Shown here piece by piece: positions 31,401-42,364 of a stretch of DNA of 64,000 nucleotides (position 1 is the first letter of the stretch; each line of letters opens with the position of its first letter). The position numbers and the translations under genes were made by a program. Under the pieces are notes generated by a model. It saw nothing but the letters and a program-made list of their open reading frames with translations, made no database searches and was not told the origin of the DNA. The stretch is from Diabrotica undecimpunctata (taxonomy: Eukaryota > Arthropoda > Insecta > Coleoptera > Chrysomelidae): positions 133,537,914 through 133,601,913 of the forward strand of contig NC_092809.1 in assembly GCF_040954645.1 (NCBI RefSeq), in the 5' to 3' direction.

Positions 31401-31914
31401 TCATACATGACCATATATGGTATGTGCAGGTAATAAAATATGGTCATGTGTGGTAATATGGTCATCTAACGAATTTCCTACTATTTGTATGTTTAAAAGA
31501 TAGAAATCTTGGTAGTAGCATTTAGTGACAAGTAGTAATACGAATTTAATGCAGAAATTGCCAAGCAGATGGTACCATATTCCTATACGTCGGACGAGTA
31601 GTTAATTGTTGTGCCAACATATAATGTTTAACTGATTCTTATAGATAAGTTTTTATTATACTAATTGTACTGACATGTTTCATAGACTTTAAAAATCGTG
31701 TACAAGTTCCTACTTAACTGTATAATTCTCGATATTCTTCAATTTTTCCGTAGGAAAATATCAAAATCCAGCGTTGAATAAGACGGCTAAATAAAATGTA
31801 GAGTTATATGGCCGTGGTCATATTTCTCTGTCTGTGGACATATTACTCTACAATATATATTTTACTTGCTTTATTAATATGATTTTTTTTTCTTACAGCA
31901 ATCAAAAATACCAG

Positions 31915-32115
31915 TATTAGTACAGGGGCCTACGAGGCAAATGGACCAAAGAAAATTTGTCAGCAGCGGTGGAAAATGGAGCCGCAGTTAATACCTATCA
32001 CATCCCAGGACGAATACTTCGACGATATTCAGAAGGAGGAAAGCAAGCGAAGTCTTTTCTAGGGCGAAAACCTGTACTTACAAATGCCCAAGAAGCAGAA
32101 TTAATAATTCAACGT
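31915..32115 (+). pseudogene. psq-type helix-turn-helix fragment of a transposase
   Basis: This encodes RGKWTKENLSAAVENG, AAVNTYHIPGRILRRY and LGRKPVLTNAQEAELI. It is the pattern of the Pipsqueak-type HTH that starts many insect pogo/jerky-like transposases (RGKWTEENL..AV......AA..Y.IP..TL.R). The usual DDE_1 catalytic part does not follow; at ~32115 the frame runs directly into LINE RT sequence. TTTCTTACAG just upstream resembles a splice acceptor or is simply intergenic. A host psq-domain gene is possible but the abrupt junction argues for a transposon remnant. Confidence 0.6.
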
Positions 32116-32117
32116 AT

Positions 32118-32595
32118 TTTCCGTCATCCTCTTTTATCCGTCTTCCTCTCCCACCTACGATTTGCGGACGACATTGTTCTGATAACAGATGACTTAAAAG
32201 ATATTGGAAATGTGCTTACTGAGTTAGATGCCGCCTGTAAAGAAGTTACTTTGAACATAAATTTTGGAAAGATACAATGCATGACAAATCTGGTACCAGG
32301 TAAAATACCAAGATAAAATCCAAAAGTCGACTGCAACGAAATAGGATTAGTTGATAAATAAAACACTTAGGTCATGAAATCCAAATTGTCAGGGAAAACT
32401 AAACAGCTGAACTGCAAAGAAGAATCACTTTCGCATGGGCCGCATATGGAGCTCTATCAGACATCTTCACGAGCAACGTGCCAAATTATTTAAAAATCAG
32501 ACGTTTGACTAATGTCTGCTTACAGTGGTAACTGAGGGTGCCAAAACACTTTCCTTAACCTGGGCTGCAGCAACCAAACTCAGAGTAGCCCAAAG
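32118..32595 (+). pseudogene. LINE RT fragment (catalytic core to thumb)
   Basis: The frame contains HLRFADDIVLITDDLKDIG, LTELDAACKEVTLNIN and GKIQCMTNLV (RT motifs C-D). Through stops it continues with LRS.EIQIVRE, TAELQRRITFAWAAYGALS, SNVPNYLKIRRLT, then VVTEGAKTLSLTWAAATKLRV. It is 5'-truncated: the first residues are joined in frame to the psq fragment, giving a chimeric 119-codon frame from 31957 to 32316. Its 3' end abuts the Tigger relic at about 32596. Confidence 0.7.
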
Positions 32596-33786
32596 TACCC
32601 CTCGTTTGTCAGCTCCTGAGACTTTTCCTCGTCGAGTTAATTCACATCTCTCTCATTCACCTCCAGATCCATAGATTTTCTCAGAGAAACAATCGCCTCT
32701 ACCACTGACACTTCCGGTTCCAATCCTTCAAAGACCCTTTCAGCTGCAGCCTCAGGCCACAGCTTTTTCCATGCAGAGGTTTCAGAGCTCTCGAACTGTA
32801 ACGTTCGTAAAATATGCTCGATATATAACTTCTTAAAATTAGAAATCACTTGCTAATCAATGGACTCCAAGATAGAAGTGGTGTTGGGCGGTAGGTAGAG
32901 AACCTTTATAAACTCGAACTCTTTCCAGAGCCAGAGCCAAACATTCCATAAAGACGCTGATTTGTCCTTCACATAACTTGCAGTCCTTTTTTTTAATCTT
33001 ATGTGACTTAAAGGTTCTGTGATTTTCCAAATGGTATACTAGCAGATGCTTGATTTTGAAGCCGCCACTCGCATTGGCGCGAAGTGCTAGAAGTATAATG
33101 TATTTTTCATGGGTTTGTGACCTATTACCTTCTTATCCTCTGCCGTTATCTAAGGTAAAGTATGTATTCGGCATCCTTTTGAAGAAAAGACCTGCCTCGT
33201 CACAGTTGAAGACTTGCTAGGGGATGTATCTTTTTGGCTTTTATCAGTTCGGAAAACATTTTGATGTAAACCTCAGCTGCCCCCTCACATCCGACCTTGC
33301 TACCTCACCATGTATGACGACGGATTGAATGCTGGTCCTTGTCCTAAAGTTGTAAAACCAGCCCCGACTGGCTTTAAATGAGTCTTTCGATTTTTCGTTT
33401 GTGGAAGTGTGTGGGATCTGCCTCAGCAAATTAACGTAAATCGCTAGTGTTTTCTCACATATGATGCTTTGTGTTAAGGTTCCACCTTAAAACTACTTCT
33501 CTGACACCCTTCTTCTTCGGATCCATGGTCATAAAAATAAATGAATGAATCAAAAATGCTTCGAAAACAAGGGAAACAAGCACACAGACTCAAGTCTAGT
33601 GTGATGTACGAGAAACTGTTAGATGCTGCACACGACCCCTACATGCGGGGCACATTTTTAGGTCGTGTGACTCGTATGGAGCTATGCCGTGTGTGACTCC
33701 AAAAATTTTGCTCTTAGCTGAAAGCAAAATATCGTCCGCTTGACGGCTCGTATCTTAAAACACTCATATATATCGAGGTACCACTG
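32596..33786 (-). mobile_element. Tigger (pogo superfamily) DNA transposon, decayed
   Basis: The minus-strand end at 33786 begins CAGTGGTACCTCGATATATA, the classic Tigger terminus, next to TA (33787-33788). The transposase starts at ATG 33526 (MDPKKKGV) and continues with ASRGWFYNFRTRTSI (about 33370-33325), VFNCDEAGLFFKRMPN (about 33215-33165, with catalytic Asp in CDEAGLF), LRANASGGFKIKHLLVYH, PPNTTSI and ISNFKKLYIEHIL (about 32850), AWKKLWPEAAAE and SQELTNE (about 32610). In-frame stops and frameshifts inactivate it. The opposite terminal repeat is missing: coding sequence runs straight into a LINE fragment, so the left end is deleted. Confidence 0.8.
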
Positions 33787-33788
33787 TA

Positions 33789-34475
33789 TATATAAGACGT
33801 CAAGGTCGAAGGACGGGACAAATCGTCTTTTAAAAACTTTTGATTCAGCAACATCTTCTTTTGATTTCGAGTAGGTGTATCTGCTACTTGAAAAAATCTG
33901 ATTTCTTTAAAGCTATTATGCAAATCCCCAGCATTTTGCCAATACAATTTATGTCTTGGTAGTGGAACAATCAAAATAAAAATTTCTAAAAATACACAAA
34001 AGTCGTCAGTATCTATTGAAATATTATGATTTTTCGTAATAGCTGCATAATTAATTGATTCATTTATTAAATTATCTTGAATTTTTCTACTCATGTACAA
34101 ATCGAATCACTCAACTGTACTACTTTCAGAAGCAAGCGTTAAAACTGGTAATTTTGGTAATTTTGGTGGACTGGAATCCAAGTCCCCTTTTGTCGTTGTT
34201 TATAGGAGCTGTCTGTTTACGTGTAATTATTCTTGAACGACTTTCTTTATTTTCGCCATAAATTCAACTTCATTAATAGTATTCAATTGATCTCTGTTTA
34301 GTCTATCTGGATCATTACATTCTCCAGAATCAGAATCTGTTTACCAATCGCTATTATCTGGCGGCAAAATATAAATGTCATCCGGCATATTCTCATCTCT
34401 TCCTATTTGTTGTATTTTTTCTAGAACTTCTGCCGTAATGACTGATTTGTAACTAAATGAACTATTATCAAGAAG
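33789..34475 (-). pseudogene. piggyBac-type transposase, N-terminal half
   Basis: Minus-strand pieces: ITAEVLEKIQQIGRDENMPD and DDIYILPPDNSDW (about 34440-34350), SDSGECNDPDRLN, then an open frame (34100 down) with SRKIQDNLINESINYAAITK, DTDDFCVFLEIFILIVPLP, RHKLYWQNAGDL and RNQKKMLLNQKFLKDDLSRP. This is the acidic start and first part of the DDE_Tnp_1_7 domain. The Tigger element interrupts it at a TA (33787-33788). No C-terminal half is found on the far side. Confidence 0.65.
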
Positions 34476-35589
34476 TGAATGATGGATCAATAACGACCCA
34501 ACAAACTATTATGTAATTAAAGGAGTAAAACTTAAGTTTGAACATAGAAATATCCTAAAAATATATGACATTCCGACATACTAGAAATACTAACCCATGA
34601 ATGAGAAGAAAAAATATTTTATTTATTGAAATATCCACCCTGTACAAATTTATTCCAACTCCGATGAAGATGATAAGCGCGAAATCTGGCCCACTTGCGG
34701 TGAATATTTCTCACAAAATGTTCGAAAATAACCTTGGAAAACTTAGATCCTTTTTACTTTATTATTAGAGAGATGAGAAGAATTAACTGGACATCCTTGA
34801 CAAGGCTATACTAATGCAGATGTGAAAGAAATGTGTGAAGATGCTTACGCTTGGATCATAGACGGCGCGTTTAGTATTGTAGAGGAAATCTTAAATGAGA
34901 GTATATAAATAAAATATTTTTTAAAAGTTAAAAAAATTGGACGGAAAGACTTACCTTACAATTGGATCTATAAAGGTGTTAGGTCCCCGATAAAAAACTA
35001 CTTTACCAATAAGAGTACACGGAAAATATTTTAAAGTAGGTACACTCTATTATAGTTATGGCTTGATTCTGCCAGGGCAGTGCTGGTAGAGAAAATACCT
35101 TATTGCATATAGATGCAAAGTCAGTATGTTAAGAAGATATATAGAGAGTAGAAGAGTAAAAAATAACGTTTGTGTGTATGATGTGACTTTTGTGTTTTTA
35201 AAACAAAAAACACTCAAAACAGGAAGAAACAACACCAATCCAGAAGGATACCAAATTATTTTTTATTTACAATAAATACATGTAATAATTATGAAATATT
35301 CTGTAAAAAGAAGGACCAATAGCAGGTATACCATCAAGGGGCCACTGTAGATATCTTACATCTTTTAGCCATCGTGATTCAAGTAATATTTTCACTGAAG
35401 AGTACTCTTATCATATTGTTTTTAGCATGACCGCTTACACGATCTGGGTATTTATTTGCATTAGCTATTATGACTTTCATTATATTTCTTATCTTTAAAT
35501 AATTACGTAGAGTTCCATTTGGAACGTACGATGGTTCCATTATTATTGTGAGCAGTTTCATTGGGGCTTGAGGATCTGTGGCATCTTAG
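34476..35589. other. Unassigned sequence
   Basis: No convincing gene. Small frames at 35056-35238 and 35379-35561 (minus) lack motifs. Confidence 0.5.
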
Positions 35590-35619
35590 TAATGGACAGT
35601 TATATATAACTGTCCATTA
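35590..35619. repeat. Perfect 30-bp palindrome
   Basis: TAATGGACAGTTATA joined to its exact complement TATAACTGTCCATTA, with no spacer. It overlaps the left edge of the pogo-like element and may mark its terminus or a fold-back rearrangement. Confidence 0.9.
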
Positions 35620-36393
35620 CTGTCCCTCTATAACGAACACGGTTATTACGAGTTTTCGCTTATAACGAGGTACATTAGATGTAACGTGAAATTTCTATTG
35701 AACTATAACCCTCTATAGCGAGGTAAATTTGCTTAGAACGAGAGAAAATAAGATTGAAAAACGTGTTTTTTTACGTTTTGGCCCGACCGTAGCTATAAAT
35801 AAATATCCTTTTTAAGTGCCGTCCGCAATAAACTTCTTACAATTTATGATTCTTAGTCGGAAATATTCAATTTATGATTCACAAGTGTCATTGTAGGGGG
35901 TTGACCATTCACACCTAATAATATAGGTCCTAATAGACAATATGTGGAAAGTGTTTTAAAGGTTGCCAGAAACTTTATCCAAAGAAAAAACGCAAATGAA
36001 CAAGCATAAAACTGTTTCACATCTTTAGAAAATATGACAGATAGAATACTGGATAATTTAAAGCAGTTAAAAATGACAGACTTCTTCCAATTGCAGACGC
36101 AGTAGTTTATGTTATTCTTGAAAATACGCTTTAACAGATTTACAGAATACAGATTTTTTGTTTTAACGTATATCATTGACAATAAAAGTAAACAACTTTT
36201 TTTCAAAAACGCCATTCAAACAATATTTATTAGCATCTTATATTGCTCCGAATGGCTTCACTATAGAAAGTTAATATTTTAGAAAACTACATATTCATAT
36301 GTACAGTATTATTGTTGTTGGATATAACGAGATCCGCTTATAACGAGGTAATAAGTCTGCCATTTCAGTTCTCGTTATAGAGAGAGTCTACTG
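35618..36393 (+). mobile_element. pogo/jerky-like deletion derivative
   Basis: The right end, complemented, begins CAGTAGACTCTCTCTATAAC next to TA (36394-36395) and contains GAGGT...CTTATAACG-type repeats. The left end reads TACTGTCCCTCTATAACGAA and GCTTATAACGAGGTA, so the termini are inverted relatives. The interior plus strand encodes VARNFIQRKNANEQA, MTDRILDNLKQ and LKMTDFFQLQ (about 35960-36105). These resemble the C-terminal tail of pogo/jerky transposases, which commonly end with K..ITDFF. The rest of the transposase is deleted. An antisense 120-codon frame (36215-35853) is probably a shadow. Confidence 0.65.
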
Positions 36394-36435
36394 TATATAT
36401 AAACTAAAGTTTTATTTTGAGGTTGCAGTCATTAT

Positions 36436-36502
36436 TAGGGCAGGATAAGTAAAACTCTTTGTTCTTTTATCAAGCTTTCGCAAAATTGATTTGCTTCTTC
36501 AG
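36436..36502 (-). ncRNA. Second copy of the hammerhead-like motif
   Basis: On the minus strand: CTGAAGA (36502-36496), A, GCAAA, loop TCAAT, TTTGC (36494-36480), GAAA (36479-36476), then GCTTGATAAAAGAAC and AAAGAGTTTTACTTATCC. The flank matches the copy at 25016-25083 (AGAACAAA..AGAGTTTTA), while the stem differs from GTCAC/GTGAC by paired changes. A LINE inserted immediately beside it (TSD starting at 36501). Confidence 0.4.
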
Positions 36503-36511
36503 GATATGCTT

Positions 36512-38065
36512 GACCGTCCTAGTGGGTATACACTGAGCAATGATGATACTGGCCCTTCTATTCTAAAATCAGAAGTGGAGAATGCTATAAAGGGTCTTAA
36601 AAATAACACAAAAGACCAGGCAACGATAACGTATACGGGGAAGTATTGAAAATGCTGTGCGAAACAAACAGTCAATTTCTAGACTCACTCGTCAGACTCT
36701 TTAACAATATTTATAACAGCGGGGAGTTTCCTGAAGACTGGCTAGAGTCAACTTTTGTTGCCATACCGAAAAAACCAAAAGCAAAGTCTTATGATCAACA
36801 TCGGATGATAAGTCTAATTAACCACATTTCAAAGGCATACACCAAGGTTATTTACAACAGAATAAGCAAAAAATGCGAGGATAACATTGGAGATTCGCAG
36901 TTTGGGTTTCGGAGCACTTTTTAGTCTACAGGTACTCATATAGCGCTGCAGAGATATGAACAAAGACGTGTACATATGCTTTATAGACTACGCAAAAGCA
37001 TTCGATAACGTAAAGCACGAAAAGATAATTGAAGTTCTCCATAAGATCGGAGTCGACTACAGAGACATTCGAACAATAGCGAGTCTCTATTGGGGCCAAA
37101 CAGCTAAAGTGAAAGTAGGATCTACATTGACCAATAAAATTGAGATCAAGAAAGGGGTACGACAGGGCTGTATCTTGTCTCCTATTGTCTTTAATATATA
37201 CTCAGAAGAAGTATTTAAGACAGCGCTGGAGGAAAGCACAGAAGGCATAAAGATAAATGGAGAAATAATTAATAACATAAGGTATGCTGATGACACTGTG
37301 ATTCTAGCAAGTAGCATGGAGGAACTGAGTTGCCTAATGAGTAAGATACAAAAAACAAGTGCACAATACGGACTCAGACTAAATATCACAAAAACCAAAT
37401 GGATGTTAGTAAGCAAAACCCAACAACCACCACAGCAACTGATATTAGACAATGAAAGAATTGAACACGTGGATTCGTACATCTACTTGGGAACAACAGT
37501 TAACTCAAATTGGGATCAAGCGAAGGAAATACGTATAAGAGTAGAAAAGGCAAGAGCATCGTTCACTAGCATGAAGCAAATTTTCACCTCTAAAAGCCTC
37601 ACCCTACCTCTTAAAATTCGACTTCTGAAATGTTATGTATTCCCGGTTTTGTTATATGGAATGGAGGCGTGGACAATGACCGCAACATTGATGAAAAAAG
37701 TAGAGGCCTTCGAAATGTGGGCTTACCGACGTATATTACGTATATCCTGGACTGAGCACGCGACCAACGAAGAGGTACTACGCCGGATAGGTAAAGAGAG
37801 AGAGGTAGGAATAAGTATAAAGAAAAGAAAGTTGGAATACTTGGGTCACGTTATGAGACATAATAAATATAGAGTACTACAACTGATCGTTCAAGGGAAA
37901 ATAGACAGCAGAAGGGGTCCAGGGAGGAGAAGACACTCGTGGCTCCAAAACTTGCGGCAATGGTTCGGATTGTCATCTGCTGAACTATTCAGATCTGCCG
38001 TAAACAAAGTCAGAATAGCCATGTTGATTGCCAACGTTCGGAACGGACAAGGCACATGAAGAAGA
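36512..38065 (+). mobile_element. 5'-truncated GAAGAAG-tailed LINE with 11-bp TSD
   Basis: AGGATATGCTT occurs exactly at 36501-36511 and 38066-38076. The element starts inside the pre-RT linker and ends with GGCACATGAAGAAGA. The body is RT to C-terminus. The perfect TSD indicates a fairly recent, target-primed insertion. Confidence 0.92.
36545..38059 (+). pseudogene. LINE reverse transcriptase, nearly intact
   Basis: The first frame encodes SILKSEVENAIKGLKNN, then (frame change ~36610) VYGEVLKMLCETNSQ, FPEDWLESTFVAIPKK, ISLINHISKAYTKVI and DSQFGFRS. A deletion near 36915 removes roughly seven residues, and a TAG (about 36941) replaces Gln in VLIQRCRDM. From 36956 a 367-codon frame is open to the normal end: CFIDYAKAFD (motif A), RQGCILSPIVFNIYSEE, NNIRYADDTVILAS (active site), LYGMEAWTMT, EAFEMWAYRRILRISW, GHVMR, RRRHSWLQNLRQW and FRSAVNKVRIAMLIANVRNG. 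Inactive because of truncation and the deletion, but only lightly mutated. Confidence 0.85.
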
Positions 38066-38076
38066 AGGATATGCTT

Positions 38077-39059
38077 AAATGTGTAAACACAATGAAATTA
38101 GAATTAAAAACATTATATAAAACTAGCACAAAAATTGTAATAATTGTAAATTGTAATTGTAAAAATATTGTACGCAACCATACAACAATCGAAAATTATG
38201 TATCAATAACAAAACATATAAGGAGGTTGGCGCAAACATTTCTGACAGTAGGATTTTGATTGATAATTCTTCTCGGATAATTCTTCAAATCCAATTCAAT
38301 ATTCCAATTTTCGAATGTAATATTGGTATTTCTAGAATATCCAGTTCCTCTTGAAGACATTCTTCGACGTCCGATTGAACAATTTTGGAAGTATTTCTTA
38401 ACAAATCAAAATAAAAAATATTTGAAAAAGTTATTGAATAATATTTATAGTGAAAGTAATAAAACAATTTACTCAGTTACTTAAATAACTTAAAATTACA
38501 TAATTTTGATACACCACTGGCCGTAAATACAGTAAAGATTATTACGTTCTCTGCCCAACCTCTTTTTATTGTTAAATGATAGAATCTAACGGATTAAAAA
38601 ACTCTTGCTATCTATGTACTTGCAAGACTAATTGAGACATAATTTGTACCATTTTATTGTTTTACAAAGTGACCGCTGACCATTATAATATGTATATTCT
38701 ATTTACTCATTTACACCTAGATTCGTACCGGTTTTGAACACAATTGTGAGATTTTTTTTTTGTAGTATTATACAGTATACACAAAATTCTTTGATTATTT
38801 TTAAAACTGGTCTTTTGACAAAATAATCTTCAGAAAAAGCCTTTCAGTATTGGTATAACAGAACGTTCTGCCGCATGATTCATAATTACTATTGCTCATC
38901 TATTCTGTATAAATCTAAATTGTTTTTTGATATTTTGGTTTCTACAGATACCTCCTAATTTTCATGGTCTGACCAGTTTTATGGCCATCTAGTTTTTGCA
39001 TTGTCAACTTTTTCGTTTTGTAAAGATGTATTAATATGCTGCTTTTCTATTTGTAAACA
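38077..39059. other. Unassigned AT-rich sequence
   Basis: No gene motifs recognised. Weak Thr/Asn-rich frames have no support. Confidence 0.5.
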
Positions 39060-39245
39060 AACCTGTTAGACCACTTATTCCAGTGTTTCCTAAAGCTTTT
39101 TAAATTTCCCCATCGATATTTTCTGATCCAACTGCTTTATCTTTTTTTTTTGTATTTTGAAATGCTTGAGCAACTTCTCCGTTTTTTATTTGATATGTAG
39201 ATAACATAATTTTTATGAATTATCTATTCTGGCGTCATTAAAAGG
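39060..39245 (-). pseudogene. Small LINE RT relic
   Basis: The minus strand encodes EVAQAFQNT, DKAVGSENIDGEI and KALGNTGISGLTGLF, the opening RT motif of RTE-like LINEs (NGKAVGPDNI...KALG..G...LT.LFN). It decays in both directions. Confidence 0.55.
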
Positions 39246-39509
39246 AATGAATGCCTTTCGTACTTCAAGACAAACTTGCATATAATCCACATTGTTCGAA
39301 TATAACACACATTGTTCGATACATGTATTCGTACATAAAACCCACAGAAAGGGAATAAAATGATAAGAGCGAAAGACACATAAAAATAACAAAGTAAGAA
39401 AAAACAAAGTAACTCAAAGATTAGGAAGCAAAGTAAATCAAATCAGATCAGGTGGGTTCTTGTAAAGCCCCAAGGGTCGGGGTAGGGTCCCAAGTTGTTT
39501 AGTACGAGG

Positions 39510-39905
39510 TAATCATGTCTTTTTTGCGAAATTTAAAAAATTGGATGAGCAAAAGAATAGTGAGTTTTGGAGTATAAAAGTGTCGCGATATAGAATCACT
39601 TAATAAAAACTTAATCTGCAGGGTGAGTTTTAAGCATACAATGCGTCAATTATCTCGGAAACGGCTTGCACAATTTTTAAAGCTTTTTGTGTGTAAGAGC
39701 CTTGTGATTAAAATTGAAGGAAAAGATAGTGCCATTATTTTAAAAGTATTAAAAAAGCCTCCATTTTCGTTTTTAAAAAGGTTTGTTGGTGCTTTTGAAC
39801 ACATTCTGATTGATTGATTTTAAATAGCGACATTTTTACCCTCCAAAATCACTATTATTTCGCTTATTAAAATTTTGAAATTTTACAAAAAAGACATGAT
39901 TATCC
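39510..39905. mobile_element. Short fold-back/MITE-like element
   Basis: 39510-39572 (TAATCATGTCTTTTTTGCGA ... TAGTGAGTTTTGGAG) is complementary to 39841-39905 (CTCCAAAATCACTATTATTT ... AAGACATGATTA). The arms are ~63 bp and separated by ~270 bp. The interior has a meaningless 64-codon frame. No TSD is identified; the flanks AGTACGAGG and, complemented, GAACTAGGA suggest the arms extend slightly outward with divergence. Confidence 0.65.
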
Positions 39906-39929
39906 TAGTTCTGGGTGGCGGCACTATTT

Positions 39930-41830
39930 TTTTCTTCAGATTTAAGTACTAAAGAACAAAAAAATTTGGTCCCAAGAGTGTGTCCTCAAATTTCAAAATC
40001 ATTATTTTTGGCATCAAAAAATATTTTTGGATATTTTTAGATTATACTATTTTTAGAGTATACTATTATTACTATTAGATAAACGTTATATATTAGTCGT
40101 GGATAAAATAACAAAATGAAGTAGAAAAACTGCAAAAGGAAAATACGGAGAAAAAGATCATCGAACTATAAATAAAACAGTTATGTTTGATAAAATATAT
40201 AACAATTTTAGCAACAAAAATCGAAATGTATGGATCTAACATCTGTATAGCCTCTAGTTAACTGAATAATAATTATTTATAGTTAAGCACGTCAAAATAT
40301 TGTAATACATAATTAAGAATAATATCCCAATCAATCCAGTAATTATATTTAATTTTAGCAATTACAAAACTACCGTTTTGTCATCATTTTCTTATCTGTC
40401 AATAAAACGATTAGTTGTATTTTTAAGTTTGTAAGTTTTGTCATAAATATTAATAAATATTTTACTAATAAACAAATTGAACTTTTTTATAATAAACAAA
40501 TCCTGCTCAGTACAATACACATATATCATTCATACCAATGTGTAAAAATAATTATCTTTGTACGTCATTAATTTAATAATTTTATAAATAAACGTATTTT
40601 TTAGATGATGTCAAAAAGATAAAAAAAGTTTCTTGTCTATATTTAATTATTGTAAAGCTCTAACAACCTGCCGATAGATGCTGTTGCGACACAAAGTACA
40701 GTATACACACTCTAAGGGTGCCGGTGGGGAATGACGTATTCGCTCTGTTCGTGACTGACGCGACACCTACCGCCTTCATCTGACAGTTTTGGAGTCTACC
40801 AATTTTCAGGTTAAACATATGACATTAATGACATATGTTTGACATTATTAAATACAGGCGAAATTGACAATTATTAATAATTAACTTTTTAACTATATTT
40901 TTTCAGTTTATGTACAAAATAAATGTAGTATTAAAAACTGGGTTTCTCAAAATTCATCATAATATATCTTTTTAAGCCCAAACGGAAAAGAAAAGTTAAA
41001 AATCTAGTACTGGCAAATCAAGTTTTTCACGTGAAAGAGTATATAATTAAAAACAGTAATAGTAAAAGTTATGATATAAAAGCTAAAGTCATCAGGCACT
41101 CTGCAGTTAGCTTGAAGCCTTATAAAATATCATTTAAGGTAAATTATTTAAATATTTCCTATTTTAATTACATAAAAATGATGTTATGTGATATTTACTT
41201 TTTCATATTAATCGCACGGATCCATCTTTTTCTTTTCTCTAATTTATATGTAATCTTTGGAAACCTATAAAAACTACACTTGCTATTTTTGCTATTATTA
41301 GCACAATTAAATACGCAATATGTATTTGCACACATTTTTGATAAAATTTATGCGTATAAAGACTCCAATTGTGTCATATTTCGCCGCTACGCACGCTGGC
41401 ATCGTTTCAAGGTACCCCTACCATGGTCACGCACGGAGCGAATATGCTCAATATTTTAGTTGATGTCTGACAGAGAAATCATTGTTAATAATGAAATAAT
41501 AAGTAGTATGCAGACGGATTCTATTTTTTCCATCGGAGTATGTGTTCAGTGTAAATCTGTACATTGCCTGTCTATGTTCTAATTAATTTTTGTAGGGAAA
41601 ATCCTAAAAGGTATTTTTATTACTACAATTTGACTATATTGTTACACTTCTTTATAACCATTTTTATTAAAAGCCGCAGGCAACATTAGATTACCTGTTA
41701 ACAACTCTAAAATAAATGACAGAACTATTTAAACAATCAATTACTACTACTACTTGAACTGTCAACTTCCTGTTTATATACATTTTCTGACGTTTCAAAC
41801 CTTATGTGATTTTTCGGGACATTTCGACAT
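39930..41830. other. Unassigned AT-rich sequence
   Basis: No coding motif. An imperfect 21-bp inverted pair lies ~670 bp apart: 40735-40755 (CGTATTCGCTCTGTTCGTGAC) and 41426-41446, with 17 of 21 positions complementary. It may mark a worn DNA transposon around 40735-41446. The 79-codon frame 41031-41270 inside it is unrecognised. Confidence 0.45.
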
Positions 41831-41834
41831 TTCT

Positions 41835-42260
41835 AGAACATTCTAGAAGCCAACCGACTGAAGCCAACAGGGTTGGTCAGTCCCATGATATGAGACTAAT
41901 CTCTAGATATGACCTACCTTGGGTTTAATTCTAGCCGAAAACTAGATGCGGTAAATTAGATCGTTTATTTTCTGCATGACGGTGAACGGGATCTCCCAGT
42001 ATCGTTGTAGTTTCGGACAAAGTACTTTCTTGCTTTTGGGATGGTATACCTATAGCGGGCCACCTCTTTCGAAAGTTGTCCCGGTAGCATGCATGTCAAG
42101 CCTGGCTTTGGATCTATCACTTTGAAACTTCAAACTTTTACGAGTAAATTTGTAGACTTTTCCAATTTTTCTTTTAAATTTTGGATGAACATCAGGACTA
42201 AAAATTCTCGCAGGGAGGCAATCTTCAAAAAATAAGATCTTGAGGAAGCTTCATTTTCCT
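41835..42260 (-). pseudogene. Ty3/gypsy integrase C-terminal relic
   Basis: Minus-strand pieces, in order: HPKFKRKIGKVYKFTRK (about 42190-42140), KSLKFQSDRSKARLDMHATG, TTFERGGPL, YHPKSKKVLCPKLQRYWE (about 42050-42000), FTVMQKINDLIYRI (about 41985-41945), then KPKVGHI and RLVSYHG. This is the tail of a gypsy integrase, with the G/W-P-x-P..V..... ND..YRI end module that contacts DNA and the HVDRL.PY terminus. Stops replace expected residues in several places. No LTRs or upstream pol are found next to it. Confidence 0.65.
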
Positions 42261-42364
42261 TCCGGTGATCATCATCGATGAAGAATAACTGGTAGCTTCT
42301 ATAAAGAGTGAGAAACATTTTTTTAAGTACTTGAGTAGAAAGTTTCCCTATCTATCAGAAGCCT

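Noticed and set aside
32524..32545. CAGTGGTAACTGAGGGTG as the missing second Tigger terminus
   Set aside because: It only matches the first eight bases and is explained as RT coding sequence (VVTEGAKTLSLT).
35853..36215. 120-codon minus-strand frame
   Set aside because: The plus strand has better support: a pogo/jerky C-terminal remnant ending in KMTDFF-like sequence.
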